Of a DNA stretch of 64,000 nucleotides, positions 22,701 to 35,573 are shown piece by piece (positions within the stretch are counted from its first letter, which is position 1; each line of letters begins with the position of its first letter). The translations under genes were made by a program, and so were the position numbers. This stretch comes from Argentina anserina. Its lineage: Eukaryota; Streptophyta; Magnoliopsida; Rosales; Rosaceae. A model generated the notes under the pieces. That model saw nothing but the letters and a program-made list of their open reading frames with translations, made no database searches and was not told where the DNA came from. Location: the NCBI RefSeq assembly GCF_933775445.1, contig NC_065878.1:18488395-18552394 (forward strand), in the 5' to 3' direction.

Positions 22701-25700
22701 AACCAAAGATATTTGCCACACCAAGCCCGAACAACTGTTTAGAAAGAAACAGGACTAATTAGATATATTACAGGTTCTTGCTACCCACCACCAAGCAGAA
22801 CACATCTAACAAGAAAAACTGATGCAAAGACTGTAAGAGAGGCATGTCAATATGCGAGGTTTGACTACGAAGTGTTTACTTAGACTAATCTCTTTCTTTC
22901 TTTTTTCAACAGATAATGAACAGCTTTACTTTTTTGTATATTGCAAATCCAGCTTTTTCCAAAATCATACCTCTTGATTTGAATCCAGCTCATACCCATT
23001 CTTCGCAGCTAATGCTTTTGCAATGCCCACAGATTCCTATAGTTCAAATTGAATCCTCTTGAGGATCAATATAAAAGAGAAAACAAAATGAAATCTGAAT
23101 CGATGTACAGAACTCCTTTTACCAAAATAGCTACACCAGTGATGAGAAGTGCAGTTGGAATCAAAGATGTAGCATATCCAAAAGCTTTAGGGATAGAAAA
23201 AGATGGAAGGCCCTGTGGTATGTCTCCCACCTAAAGACCACACATTTCCATTAAATACTTACTGCTACCATAAAATAATGTAGAATTACGAACTATTGTA
23301 AAGCAAACATACACATGAAAACAGAAGGAAGACAAGGAAGCATCCAATAGGCGAATGGCAACACAATCAAATTTATCTTTTTATGGCTGAATCTAATATA
23401 TATTATTTTATGCCTTAGTTTCTTACAGATTGTAAAAAAGGTACCTAATTAGGTGATGAAAATTTCAGGAAATTCTATCATTTCATGTGACAGTCCTACG
23501 TTCAATCTAGGGAACACAGCACACTCCTTTACTGTCCCAAATTTCAAGCAGATTGCATACCAAAGCTGGGTAGCTTTCATTCTGAAGAATGTACTTACAA
23601 CGTCTATATAATTCAAGTTGATCAATCATCTAGTTAAAGTTCTTTTCTGGAATTTCATGGACGAGAGATCCATTGGTGTTCACAAGCCAGAGTTTCAATA
23701 CAGATGCATAGCAGACTTATGTAAAGTAGATAAAATTGACTCTAGCGACTCTACTTACCAATTGCAACTAACATTTAATGACTGCACTGTTCAGTTGGAT
23801 AAATCTAGAAATTATAATCGAAATTTGGTAAATGGATCTCTTACCAAGGATATGGAAGATGGATTAACTATTTTCACAAAAATAGTGCCCGAAAGGACTG
23901 CAGTGAGAGGACCTGCTGCTCTCAGGAACCGCAAGGATTTTCTCGTCTTTCCCTGAATGTATAAATTTGAAATGAGAAACAGAATTCTGTTAGGAAAAAA
24001 AAACATATTCTGCCAAAATTATAACAATAAGGCTCATACCAAGTGTTTCATGGTCAACAGTATCGCAAGAATGACGGATCCCATTACAAAAGGGGGCCAT
24101 GAAAACTACAAAAGGAAAAACCTGCTATGGTTAAGAAATGAGCTGATAAGTATAACATAAAATAACACATTGTAAACGGACATCTCACATCTACCTCATG
24201 TAAAGATAAGTTTTTAAACCACTGGAGAGCTAACTACAACAGAGACTTGCTTGTGGAAATTCTCAAATATGTAATGACCGAGTCACTATCAGTACATAAA
24301 ATCATATAATGGTATATTAAAAACACAATGCAAACATGCAATACTTGCTTTGGGATCCCCACGGTAAGCCCAGACAAAAGTAGAGTTGTAGAAATAGAAG
24401 TTAAAACTATTATATAGCACACAGGATTTCACTCAACAGAACTATTATAGTATTATATCATGAACATTCCAGGAAATGCAGAATCAAATTGCCAATGTAT
24501 GTAAAATTCATGAGGAATCTAATAACAGTCAAGTTACCAAATAGCTGCAAAGGCACATGAAAAATCCCAAACTCAAATATGAATATAATAACAAAAGTTA
24601 TACCACTTGGGCATGCAAGGAAAGCATACCGCATCAGCTCCGGATATAATGCTCACAATCAGTGGCACAATCTTGCTACTTCGTTCAACATCATATCCCA
24701 AGAAGTACTTTGCTTGAGATAAAGCGATCACAATGGCTGAAGCAGTCGTAAAGCCAGAAATGACTGAGTGGCTGATGAAGCGAATAATCCATCCAAGCCT
24801 GGACAGGAGAAGAATACAATGTAAATGAAACTAAAAGACCAATCCTTAGACTAAGAATTACAAGAGCTTGAGGTGTTAGCCAGGAAAAGTACTTTGTTAC
24901 TTACAGTAATCCATCTATCTAGCAACAATGATCAAACACCCTAAAGCTGCTTCTTTGGGATAAAATGATAGTTTGTAGTTTTTAATTAGATTTTGATAAT
25001 GTTAAGACGAGTACAAGCTAAACCAAATATTATGGTTGGATTGCAGGTTACTAAGTAATGCATAAGTACATCTACATAACCATGATACTAAACAGGATAA
25101 ATCGCAGGTACCTTAAAAGCCCCAAAATGCATTCCATGATCCCAACCATGAGTGCCAATAATATTGCCAGCTCAGTGTACAGCGCATCAGAAGAATCAAC
25201 GATGCCACTTAAAACATTGGAAACTAGGAGCGAAACCAACGCTACTGGACCAACAGCTAGCTGACGAGACGAGCCAAATATAGCATACACAAATAAAGGC
25301 ACAAAACCGGAGTCTGCCTTGCATAATGAGGGTAACAATTAAATTTATAACGTGGATATAATAACCAAAATAAATTACGATAAATTTTCAGTAACTCAGA
25401 ATATACCAAAATAAGTATGACTATCAGCAATTTTAGCACAGGGTTGGAGCAGCCACATTTTTGTCAAACGATCATTTTATAAAAGCACTCTTTCTCCAAC
25501 TCAATGGCACTAAACTGTCTCAAACTCTCATGAGTCGAGATTTTACATTATTCAGATTTTATTTGACATGACATGGTCTAAAGCTCCTCTACCTATTCAG
25601 CTCGAGGGTAACCAAACTAAAAAACCAAATAGAAAGCTCTGCACTTTTAAGTTTTAATCAAAATCAAACTATTGGAAAAGAGGACTCCTAATCCAAAATT

Positions 25701-26676
25701 ACAGAAAGCATAATAAGAGAAAACAACAACTTAAAAACAGTGTAACTATACAAAACTTCATTAAGATTGGGTGAACTTACAAAGACCGTATATAGGTTGA
25801 AGCCCTGCCAATTTTGCATAAGACATTGCCTGCCATTTCAGAGCAAAAAATCAACAGAACAATTAACAACTAAATATCAAACATGCATTAACTAAATAAG
25901 ACAGCCAGACAAGAATTAGTAACATCTTTTTCTTTTACAGAAAAGATATATAATTTTTACGAAATTTACTGCTGGTCTATAAGTTCAGTAAACTTCACAC
26001 GATTGTTCTTTACCATCACGCATAGTAAAAACAAAAAACTTACTGTTGACAATTTCTCAGCTTCCAAGTGAATGAACAGAAAGAACAATTATTAAACAGA
26101 AGACTATATGAAGATTCCTATAGCCAATAATTAAATAAATATATTCAATCACCGAAAGGTAAATGCTTGATTATTAATACAAAATTTACTGTTATATAGT
26201 GCCAAAGTTTATAAATTTTACTGTAGTTTAGGCTGAATCAAGAATGAATTACTGCGTTACATTTTGTTGATTTTACATTTCTTGCTTGCATTATCTTCAA
26301 TTATCTCAGCGACCATAAAAAACGACGACGTTTGAATGAAGCGAAAAACACACAAGAGTGTATGTACCTGAGGAACGAGCATGACGCCGACGGTGATTCC
26401 GGCCATGAGATCGACCTGGAGATAGTCGCGCCACTTGTAGGTCCGAATCCACCGGAAGCACGGCAAGAACAGCTCCAGCCACTCAGTCCACGTCATGCTG
26501 ACGACCTTCGATTTCCACCTCGACAGCCCGGCCCACGCCGCGTTTGACGACGTCGTGTCCGGGTGCTGCAGAGGGATAATCCGTACGGTTCGGGTCGTCG
26601 TCGGCATGGTGGTGGAGGAGGAAGACGCGGCGGCTAAGAAGTCGGAGTCGCTTGGGGATGCGTAGGTTATCTCCAT
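19734..26676 (-). CDS. SULTR4: Vacuolar sulfate transporter, SULTR4 group
   Basis: SLC26/SulP transporter with a C-terminal STAS domain. In Arabidopsis, group 4 members sit in the tonoplast and release stored sulfate from the vacuole. Seventeen exons in transcript order: 26676-26368, 25829-25781, 25313-25112, 24798-24630, 24105-24040, 23952-23845, 23230-23123, 23036-22971, 22734-22674, 22567-22440, 22155-22114, 21714-21598, 21253-21202, 20855-20717, 20553-20465, 20232-20156, 20051-19734. They sum to 2100 bases (699 aa) with all phases matching. Recognisable pieces: N-terminal IIPLQHPDT and [12 protein letters not shown], first membrane span [14 protein letters not shown], then [40 protein letters not shown], and the STAS segment [16 protein letters not shown]. 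Length fits the family (~685 aa). The start MEITYASP fits group 4 N-termini, although the frame stays open to an ATG at 26799. Confidence 0.95.
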
Positions 26677-27863
26677 GCGCACCACCGGCGCATTTGGCTT
26701 TATAAATGCAACAAAAAAACGCGCGCGGCGTTTTGGGAGGGAGGCACAGCCAAAAGTGGTTGTGGTCCACTCCCTGGGGGCACAATCGTAATTCCACAAA
26801 ATCGTTTTCGGGAGGTGGAGATTTGGAGAGGAGAGGAGTGTATATATATATTTTGAGTGATGGCTTTTATATGCAACACCTACACACCCCCGGCGGCTAC
26901 TATCTTTTTACCCCGCGGGGTAAAAAATGGGTGTGAATCAGTGAAATAGATGCGATTTACTGCTTTCCCATGAGCGAATCAGCTTGGTTTGTTGGAACTA
27001 CCAAATTTACATCACGAGGATAGAAAGTTGGATTTGGTAATTAATGGTTTTGGGGTGAATTGTGATTTACCCGGAAATAGAAAGTATTCATGAGACTTTT
27101 CTAACCATAAACACAGATATAGAAAGGTCGGCGGGTCAGAATGAATGTGGATGATACTGCAGTTACGTTCAAGACTTCCAAGTCTTCAATCATTGAGATC
27201 CAGGTAACGTGCAGGGAATTGTTGTGCTTGCAGCTTGCCACGTGGATGATTGAAAGTAGTTAGCGTGTTCACTGATGAGTAGTAAAATAGAATTACTCAG
27301 AGTCGTGTAACTGAGATGACTCTGACTAGAGCATTCTCAAAGAGGATGTAGCAAGGTTTAGTGTCGTTCTTAAAGCCATTCAAACAAAGGAACAAAGAAA
27401 GGAAGACAACTATAAGCAGATGATGAATTTGTAATATGGTTCTTGAATTTGGTCATGCATAGTTCCTATTTATAACCATATGAACGAGTAGATGAAGAAT
27501 GGACTAATCAAAGTACGTAGTTCAAGCATCAGATCAACGATCTCAACTCCCCATCTAAAGCAGAGTATAGTGCATGTATAGAGTATTGCAAGTCAAGAGT
27601 TTTTATATACCGCGGAATTTCTAGCTTTGACATTTTACATTTTTAAGCAGAATTTTCCACAAATCTATATCTCTAATGGAGATTTGGTCTCTGTTTTCGT
27701 CGTCCCTTGTTTTCCACTCCTTATCCAGTTAACCAGTCTTGCAAAGTCGTAAAACTCAGCAAAGTAGAACTCATACACTCGGCCTAAATTTCAACACAAG
27801 CATGATTTGCTTATTTAGGAAGATCTTTTAGCACTGAATTTAGGCTCACACATCCGTTTAATC
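26677..27863. other. Spacer upstream of SULTR4
   Basis: Holds the SULTR4 promoter side and the region downstream of MTP11. There is a short AT run (TATATATATATT) near 26839. No gene or complete mobile element is recognised. Confidence 0.4.
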
Positions 27864-28049
27864 CTAATCACTTTGCATAAGCTGCAGTCCTGCATAACAG
27901 CATAAGTATTCCTTTACTATATTGTTCATATTGACTGATTCTACTTCTGAGTACTCGAATATTTGCGAGCTGCATTGGTTAAAAGATCCAGTTACAAGCT
28001 CTCTTCCTTCAATAAAATACTTCAACTCATCTAAGACTTCTCCACCATC
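27864..28049 (-). other. Exon-like open frame, unassigned
   Basis: On the - strand a splice-acceptor-like TTAATTACAG is followed by 61 open codons and a TAG. It begins DGGEVLDELKYFIEGRELV and is rich in Glu and Val like real coding sequence. It has no ATG near its front, so it would be a last exon or a relic. I do not recognise the family and see no matching upstream exon before MTP11. Confidence 0.3.
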
Positions 28050-28423
28050 CTGTAATTAACATGTTAGTGGTTAAGCATCATTAAGTTAATAGTGTATTAT
28101 ATCGTATCATTGCATCTTTGCATAGAAGACAGAAGAAGAGATGCTTTTGTACCAACTCTTGCTATGTGATAAAAAACATAAAAGAAACATTAGAATGAGA
28201 GGCCGGGACTATATAAAAAGATGTGGTATTCATTTAAATTAATGAAGTATTATGTCTGGCTACATGATGCATGGACCAGCATTCATACCCAGTGTACCAG
28301 AGTTGCGTGCTACATTCTTGACAACAAATATCTACACATTTCCAGTTTTCATATTGCCTTCCCATTCACCATCATCTTTTAACATTCAAGTTGATGCACT
28401 GAGGGATCTGACATTCCTTGTTT

Positions 28424-31400
28424 CTAAGAGTGCGATTGTGCATGCTCGGGTTTGTGACTGAACTCATAATCCAGATGAACAAAGGCACGCTCGATTTCAG
28501 GCAGGAGCTCGAGCTTCTCCTGCAATGCTTCGCCTATGTCATGAGCTTCTTGTAAGGGCATGGCTGCTGGGAGGACAATGTCAACCTCGACAAAGTAGTG
28601 TGAGCCAAAGGTGTATGCACGGACTGTGTCGATATGGCGTATTGCCTTGTGGTGGTTCCAGCAAAGGTATGTCAGTTTTTGTAAATATTCTGGAGCAGCT
28701 GATTTTCCAACTAGGGAATTCACATTTTCCAAGACAGTCATTGACCAGGTGCGAATAGTATACAGGGCCAGCTGCAGAAAATCCAAGAGTTAGATGCAAT
28801 CATGAACGGCCAGTTTATTAGTCAGATAGGATTCAATCACTTGATCAGGATCATGAACCCCCATATAGGGAACTCAAGATCAGCAAGATCAGTTGAGCAT
28901 TCAGAGTATGTCGTAGCCACGATTAACCTCAGTTGATCAAATATAAATCGACCAGCTCTATAATGTCTGATATCCTAGCACTAAACATCTATGCATAGCA
29001 TACGATTCACTACCAGGGTACAACCTATCTAATTGTACTATAGTAGTCTCTCATATCATCCCCTTTTCATCACATGCAATAGTCCGCCCTTACTATGCAT
29101 ATGAGTTCTCATTCTGGTAAACTATATAATGTGGGTGAACAAAGAGTGAAAGCCAGGATTGAGAGGGAAACCACTTACAATAATAGCTCCAACAGGGTCC
29201 ATCCAATCATCAAAGTAATTAGCAAGGAGCACAGCAACCAGACCAATGATGTTGGTGATAACATCAAAGAAATGATCCTGGGCATACGCTTTGACAATTT
29301 CATTGGTGAAAGTGCGGCAATAAAGCATCAGAAGCAATTTCACCAAAGTGACGCCAAGCATAATCCCCACAACCCATCGCTCTTGATCTTTGGTCAAGCT
29401 GAACTCATCCTCCTGGTAAGACATACAAATTCGCAAAGCAAGAAGAAGAAGCTGAATGGTAATTAAGGCCAACTATTTTAGATATCAGGCAATTCAGGTC
29501 ACAATCACTTACATCAGATATCAGGGTCCTCATAGACTCTAAGATGATCTGCAGTCCCAGAGTTGCCATGACTGAAGCAAAAACCAGGATTCCCTGCAAT
29601 TTGGTTTATATTTTGGGTATCAGACGTGAAGAATCATAAATACATATACCATAAATCAGAAAAGAAACAGAAAATGAGAAGACATTCTTTGAAATGATTC
29701 AAACAATATAATTCTTGATCCTCTTCCATGTCTGCGCAGTTTAAAGCTAAATGACGGGCTTGCTTGGCATCAAACCTAGTGAAGCCATAAGCAGGTTCAT
29801 TTGGAAAATACCCAGACGAACTTATATGTATAATCCTCTAGACACATGACTGAATCAATCCAAACAAATACCAAATGGCACCTCTTGCAAGCCAGGTAAA
29901 ATGAACAGATCACTCCTTTACCATGCAGACGAGGAGAAAGAAAATGCAAAGAAAAAGGTTGAAGATAGTAAATGGATCAAGATAGACTTATATGAGATCC
30001 ATATGGGAAATAACTATAACCATGGTCAGGCAGAACGCATATGTCATTCCATGTACAGTTTGCATATAACATATGCACATACATTGAAACCAGTACTGAA
30101 CATCGCTCAACAGGAAGCAACTTAGAATAAAGTCAAGAAGAAATAATTATAAGTTTCCTCATAGTTACAAATTATCATCAACTTGGGAAGTCCACAGAGG
30201 AAATAGACATCAGTTCCCATCATCAACAGAAGAGATATGAGAATGCTCCTTTTAGCATATTAACAGATAAGGATGAGATTAGAGTATTAGACAGCCGCAT
30301 ACTATCCACGATGCAAACTAAGACTAGCAGCGCTGCATGTTTGACTACTGATTGCACCTATGGTATCATATGAGTAACATACTTTCACTATATCTATAAA
30401 GATTGGCACGAAACAAAGGTTTGTGTGTGCAACATAACTTGAATCTATAGAAACTAAAAGATGTTGAAGTGAATTCGAGTTGTATGCATTAACGTCAGAT
30501 GTAATGCAAAACTATGAATCTATTGCCATGAAGAACAACAGTACAGATACTTACCAGCGGCTGCATACGTCTCTTGCCAATAGGATACTGATAAGGGTTC
30601 GGGGTTTGCATGGAGAACGCAGTAAACCACAGGATGAAGCCAGACAAAAGATCAAGCAATGAGTCCAGTGTGGACGCAATAATGGCCAATGAACCACTTC
30701 TGTAAGATGCATAAACTTTAGCTGCAAAAAGAGCCATGTTCGCAACATTTGATATCCGGATGGCAAAGGTCTCACTTTTAGCCAAATTGTCCCGCTCTTC
30801 CTGCAATCAAATGCTTCCATGTATCAGTTAAAATTTACACCGACTATACCTTCGTTCATAGGTAGACACACACAATACAGATAAACATCAAACCTTTGAC
30901 ATCCCAGGAATAAAACCCCGCTCCGCTAACGCATCCATCTCGTTAAATCCCTCGAGCATTTCCACCTGCTGTTGATAGTACTCCGCCACGTTATCCTCCG
31001 GGCCTGAATCCATTAAGCAGAACAATTAAAAATTAAACTTGTAAAACCTCTTTCTCAGCTGATTGCAGCTCTATATCGACAGCAAAAACACCCGAACTCG
31101 TCGCGACTAATCCCCCTTTGCTCTATCAACCCTTCACAAAGCATGAACTTCAAGTCTTCTAAGCTATTCAACTCCAGCACACTAGCACTAAGCATCTCCA
31201 ATCCACCTCTACTTTAAAGCTTTGACAAGTGCTTCTTTATAAAGCAAATTCAAAGCACAAACCAACCAGTAGAATCACAGAGCAAAAAAAAAACATTCCA
31301 CACCGCACAAATCAAATTTTGACATATTTCACAAGCACAAAAGAAGCAAAATTCTTCCGACCAAAACACGGAATAGAATATTTGCCATATCAAATCATAA

Positions 31401-31634
31401 CAGCCAAAGATCAAAGAACAGAATATAAAACACTAGGCTACTTTAGCCATGAGGATATATGGCGAAATTACCTTTAACCCCAAGACAGTCCTGGAAGCCC
31501 CGCGGCGGCTTCTCCTTGTGCTCCGAGGACACCTGGAAGCTCTCGAAATTCAGCCTCCACGAGCCGTCGACATTGCCGGAATCTCGCAGCAGCGACTGCG
31601 CCTCCTCGTGCTCGGAGGCCACCGGCGACGCCAT
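28424..31634 (-). CDS. MTP11: Metal tolerance protein, Mn-CDF type (MTP11-like)
   Basis: Cation diffusion facilitator that moves Mn2+ out of the cytosol into Golgi or prevacuolar compartments in exchange for protons (known for the family). Six exons in transcript order: 31634-31472, 31003-30894, 30800-30555, 29593-29513, 29412-29179, 28771-28424; sum 1182 bases, 393 aa, phases match. N-terminus [16 protein letters not shown], then QVSSEHKEK. The conserved helix-II block holds DSLLD and the helix-V block holds DHFFD; both DxxxD motifs mark the Mn subgroup. The C-terminal cytosolic domain contains [13 protein letters not shown] and ends KPEHAQSHS. Length equals that of Arabidopsis MTP11 within one residue. 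It lies in tandem with SULTR4 on the same strand, 1.7 kb upstream of it, with no sign of shared control. Confidence 0.95.
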
Positions 31635-32862
31635 TTCCGGCGAGGGGGCGGGGTGGGTTGTTGGAAATAGGGAGAGAATCCGAGGGCTTTTTGGGAATGC
31701 AGAAATTATGTGAGGGACGATGCTGGTGTGGTCTGCATAGTCGGAGATTTGAAAACCAGGGAAAGTGGAGTGTAATAAACCCCGAAACTTGAGCGCGATG
31801 TTTCGCCACGTGGGCGGACATGATGGCGTGACGGGATCAGGGCCACGGATTCGTGCGGGAAATGAATATGGTGGGGCCGCGTTTTGGGGTTGGATTCTGG
31901 GTTTGGGTTATCCAGTGTGGGTGAGTTTTGAAGGTGCTTTGACTTTCAGCCGTTTGATTTTGATCAGGTGGCTGAGAGGGAGTGAGCAGTCAAACTTGGT
32001 AGGGTTTTTTTTTGTTTTTATAAAAACATGTTGGTGGGCTGTGGCGTGGTGGATTAGAGAATGAGGATCATGGTTATGTGGGGATTCGTGGGCCTGAGTG
32101 GGCTCGTGTGTATGGACAGTTTTACACGTCAGTGAATGACTTAAATGTGACTCACGCTCATTCTAAAAATAAAATAAAAAAATGACTCATTCTTTGTGAT
32201 CAGGAGTTTTTCCGACTGACAGTTTACTCTTGTTCGAAAATAGTTTGAAAATTATCCGGAATTGTGTTTTTTGGATACCCATGTTTTCCGAGTTCTAAAG
32301 AAAGTCTAAACATAATAAGTTGGACTTGTTTCAAACACTAACCTTATTTCACATACTTTAAAGTATCTAATTCAGTATTTTTCGGATCTTATTTGACTAC
32401 AAGAACGTAGCTACACACGGGCCAAATTCGCAAAAAACTTGACTTTGTAACTTAATTTTAGTATAAATTATTCAGTTTTAAAAATTAACTCACCCCAATT
32501 TAAAATACTTAACTTATATGTTTTTGAACTTAGGTCATTTATATTTTTATCAATATAAACTATTTCTCTTATTAAGTCATTCAGTTAATTATACGGTTTG
32601 CTTTTTATAAAAAAAATTAGATTAACCTTTCCTCTTCTTTTTTCTTTACTCGTTGCCTCTCTAAAGTGGCTGTTTTTCTATCTCTAGTGACCAGGTACGA
32701 GTCCATATTCTTGGGTATTAAACCATTAAGGTATACTCATGGGATTGTGATATAATTCCCCATGCTAATTGATTAATGCCCTAAGTCAAATGATTTGAAT
32801 TCAATAAGATATCATGATTCTCATCGCACTATAGTTAAATTGGGATTATATATGATCATATG
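31635..32862. other. MTP11 upstream region and spacer
   Basis: Contains the MTP11 promoter side (G-rich leader to about 31700), then AT-rich intergenic DNA. No gene seen. Confidence 0.4.
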
Positions 32863-33763
32863 TAGGGTTGGGAGTTGGTACCGAAATCATTCGTCCCGTA
32901 CCAAATCTCAACGGGACAGGATGAATCGGTACAAATTTCTAATACCGAACCGATACCGATACCGAAAGTATATAATCGGTACTGGTCGGTTCTATTAGAT
33001 CCGATACCGAATATACCGAACCGTACCGAAACCATAAAAACTCATTTGGGGGGGGTTTGGGTTCACAAAAGCCAATATACTCTAACTCATTTCATCGAAA
33101 ACTCATCGCCTCCATTCACTTCGCGACTTCATTCTTTCATTGTGCGTCTTCGCTTTTCACTCTCAATCACTGACTTCGCCATTCACTTTCATTATCAAGT
33201 CTCAATCGCAGTCTCTCGGAATGTCGATGGGAAAACTAAATGTAAGCTTTAATTAAATCTTGAATTTTTAACTGAAACTATGAAAGTATGAATCATATAT
33301 GCAGTTTGGATTTTGAGTTTTACTTTCTTTGGGTTATGGTTTGACTTTGTGTTCGTTTCAAATCGAAAGAGTTTGAGTGTTGTGTTTACTTTCTTTGTGC
33401 AGAAGTATGAATTTGTATAGTGTAAAACTCTCAATTTGTGCAGAAGTATATGCACCTGTAGGAATTGCTCTCAGTTTGTATCTTTTCAGCTTTGTGAAAA
33501 TGTGAAGTGTGTTAATTGTATCTTTTATGTGAATTTTGTTCATAATTTAACCTAGTTAGTGTAGTGATGATGCATATGTAGGTCTTGTGGAATTTGCCAG
33601 TTTGGTACTTAAAAAGTACCGAACCGTATCGAAACCGAACAATATCGGTTCAGTTCAGTATTGAGGTTGAAAATGACAGTGCCGAATCGATACCGAAATA
33701 TAAAATCGGTATGATATCGATATGAGCACAATACCGGACCGTCCCGTACCGGTCCCAGCCTTA
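32863..33763. mobile_element. Non-autonomous hAT-like DNA transposon
   Basis: 901 bp. Ends TAGGGTTGGGA and (inverted) TAAGGCTGGGA form short terminal inverted repeats, with an 8-bp target duplication matching 7/8 (ATCATATG 32855-32862, GTCATATG 33764-33771). Subterminal zones at both ends are packed with CCGATACCG/GTACCGAAC repeats, as in plant hAT elements. No transposase frame is present inside. Confidence 0.75.
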
Positions 33764-33771
33764 GTCATATG

Positions 33772-34810
33772 GGTCTATACGTTTGTGAATTGTTGTCTTG
33801 TTGAGGTTTAGAGCATAATGTGTTACAAACTCAATAATTACATAATTTGCTTCTATTCAAGAGCGAATGGTGCAATTTAACTAGGTATGTTATTATGTCT
33901 TGGACGTATGATTTTGTTTATTATTCAATTAGCTACGTGATTTTATGACATATATAGTTATCTTAATAAATGATTTAATCAAATATTTATATATATAGTG
34001 AACGTTCATTGAAATTTTTTTTGCTAGCCCACCGAAAATTATAATCCTATCTCTTCCCTTGTTTGACTATAGAGTGACAAAGAAAACTTTTGAATGCACA
34101 AGAAGTGGCATTCATTTCTGACTCCGGTGTGACTCATAAGTATCTAGAAATATAACTAATAGCTAGAAATACAACTAATTGCATCGAGATGTATGGAATC
34201 ATAGAATTGCATCATCTCTCCTGTAATACGCACATGAAACTCATTAAAATACATGTGGTCCACATTTTATTTGGATGACTACATGTGCTGCACATTCACC
34301 ACATCACTTTGCATATAATGTTCATCTTATGTCACACATGTGTCGAGGTGACGAACTGAAAACATATTCATTATTCTGAAATTTTACATAACAATTGATC
34401 AAAATCGATTTGCAAAACGGTATACGTACTTGAACGTATCTACATAGGTAGGTTTTCATAGTTGGTCGGGGGAAATAACATGGGACATGAGTTGGGCTGG
34501 AGTGTGAGGACATGTGGTGTGCCTGTGGGAAGCTAGGGGTGAGCGTGTGGCATCATTGGTAGTAGTAGAGTGGAGTCATTGGCTTCTTTGTCTTTGTCAA
34601 TCTTCAGGAAATGGTACCATCTATGGTTCCGGCCTTGGTTAATGTTTAGCTCATGGGACCAGACATAGGGCTGGAATAATTTCGGTTAAGCAATGATTAA
34701 TTGTTAGACTGGGGTCTAATATCGGAAGAATCTTTGTCTATTTTGTCTTCAAGGAAATGAAGAAGAATTACTTCAAACTCGGGTGACACTTCCTCATCAT
34801 GTGCACAAAG
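33772..34810. other. Intergenic spacer
   Basis: AT-rich DNA without recognisable genes or element ends. Confidence 0.4.
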
Positions 34811-34815
34811 CTATA

Positions 34816-35568
34816 TGTTAAAGCATGTGAAAAGTGATATATAAAATAAATTTTATAAGTGAGTGAGTAATACTCAATTGTATTGATATTTATTTATGAT
34901 TAAAACTCAACATTTGTGAAGTGACTGAGTTATGGCAGTATCGGTACAGTTTATCCACATGCCACGCTTGTCGTTGTTTAACATTGTATGTTAAAGCATG
35001 TGAAAAGTGATATATAAAATAATTTTTATAAGTGAGTGGGTAATACTCAATTGTATTGATATTTGTTTATGATTAAAACTCAACATTTGTGAAGTAACTG
35101 AGTTATGACAGTATCGGTACAGTTTATCCACATGTCACGCTTGTCGTTGTTTAACATGGTATTAGAGTGTGTTACTCTCTAATTGCGCATCCAATTTGTC
35201 GTGGACTCAAGTTTGGGTGTCACTTGTCATGGGCCCAAGTTAGGTTTCATTGTGTTAACATCAGAAGGTTTTCGATTTTGATTGTCACGAAGTGTCTGTT
35301 GGAGGCCGGTCTTGAGTTTGTTATGTCTCACAGTGTGGGTTAATCTGTTTCACGTCTAGACCTAAAAATTAGGTTGCACGTGAAAAAGGTGTGTTGGAGA
35401 TGAGAGATATCACATATGAAAAATGACAAATAAAATAGAACTTATAAGTGGATGGATAATACTGAATTGTATATAAGTTTTTTGTGATTAAAACTCAACA
35501 TCTGTGAAGTTGTTAAATTAGGACAACATCGATACAATTGGTCCACGGACCACGCTCACTATTTAACA
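34816..35568 (+). mobile_element. TRIM retrotransposon array with three LTRs
   Basis: LTR1 34816-34983 and LTR2 34989-35156 are both 168 bp, start TGTTAAAGCATG and end TTTAACA. LTR2 is followed by a Met-tRNA-type primer site (TGGTATTAGAGTG), a 235-bp non-coding internal region, then LTR3 35392-35568 (177 bp, starts TGTTGGAGATGAG). Flanks CTATA (34811-34815) and CTCTA (35569-35573) look like a slightly decayed 5-bp target duplication. The size fits terminal-repeat retrotransposons in miniature, which have no genes and are mobilised in trans. LTR1 is separated from LTR2 by 5 bases (TTGTA). Confidence 0.82.
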
Positions 35569-35573
35569 CTCTA

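Noticed and set aside
26677..26799. N-terminal extension of SULTR4 from an ATG at 26799
   Set aside because: The frame is open, but the added 41 residues look unlike SULTR4 N-termini, and MEITYASP fits the family start.
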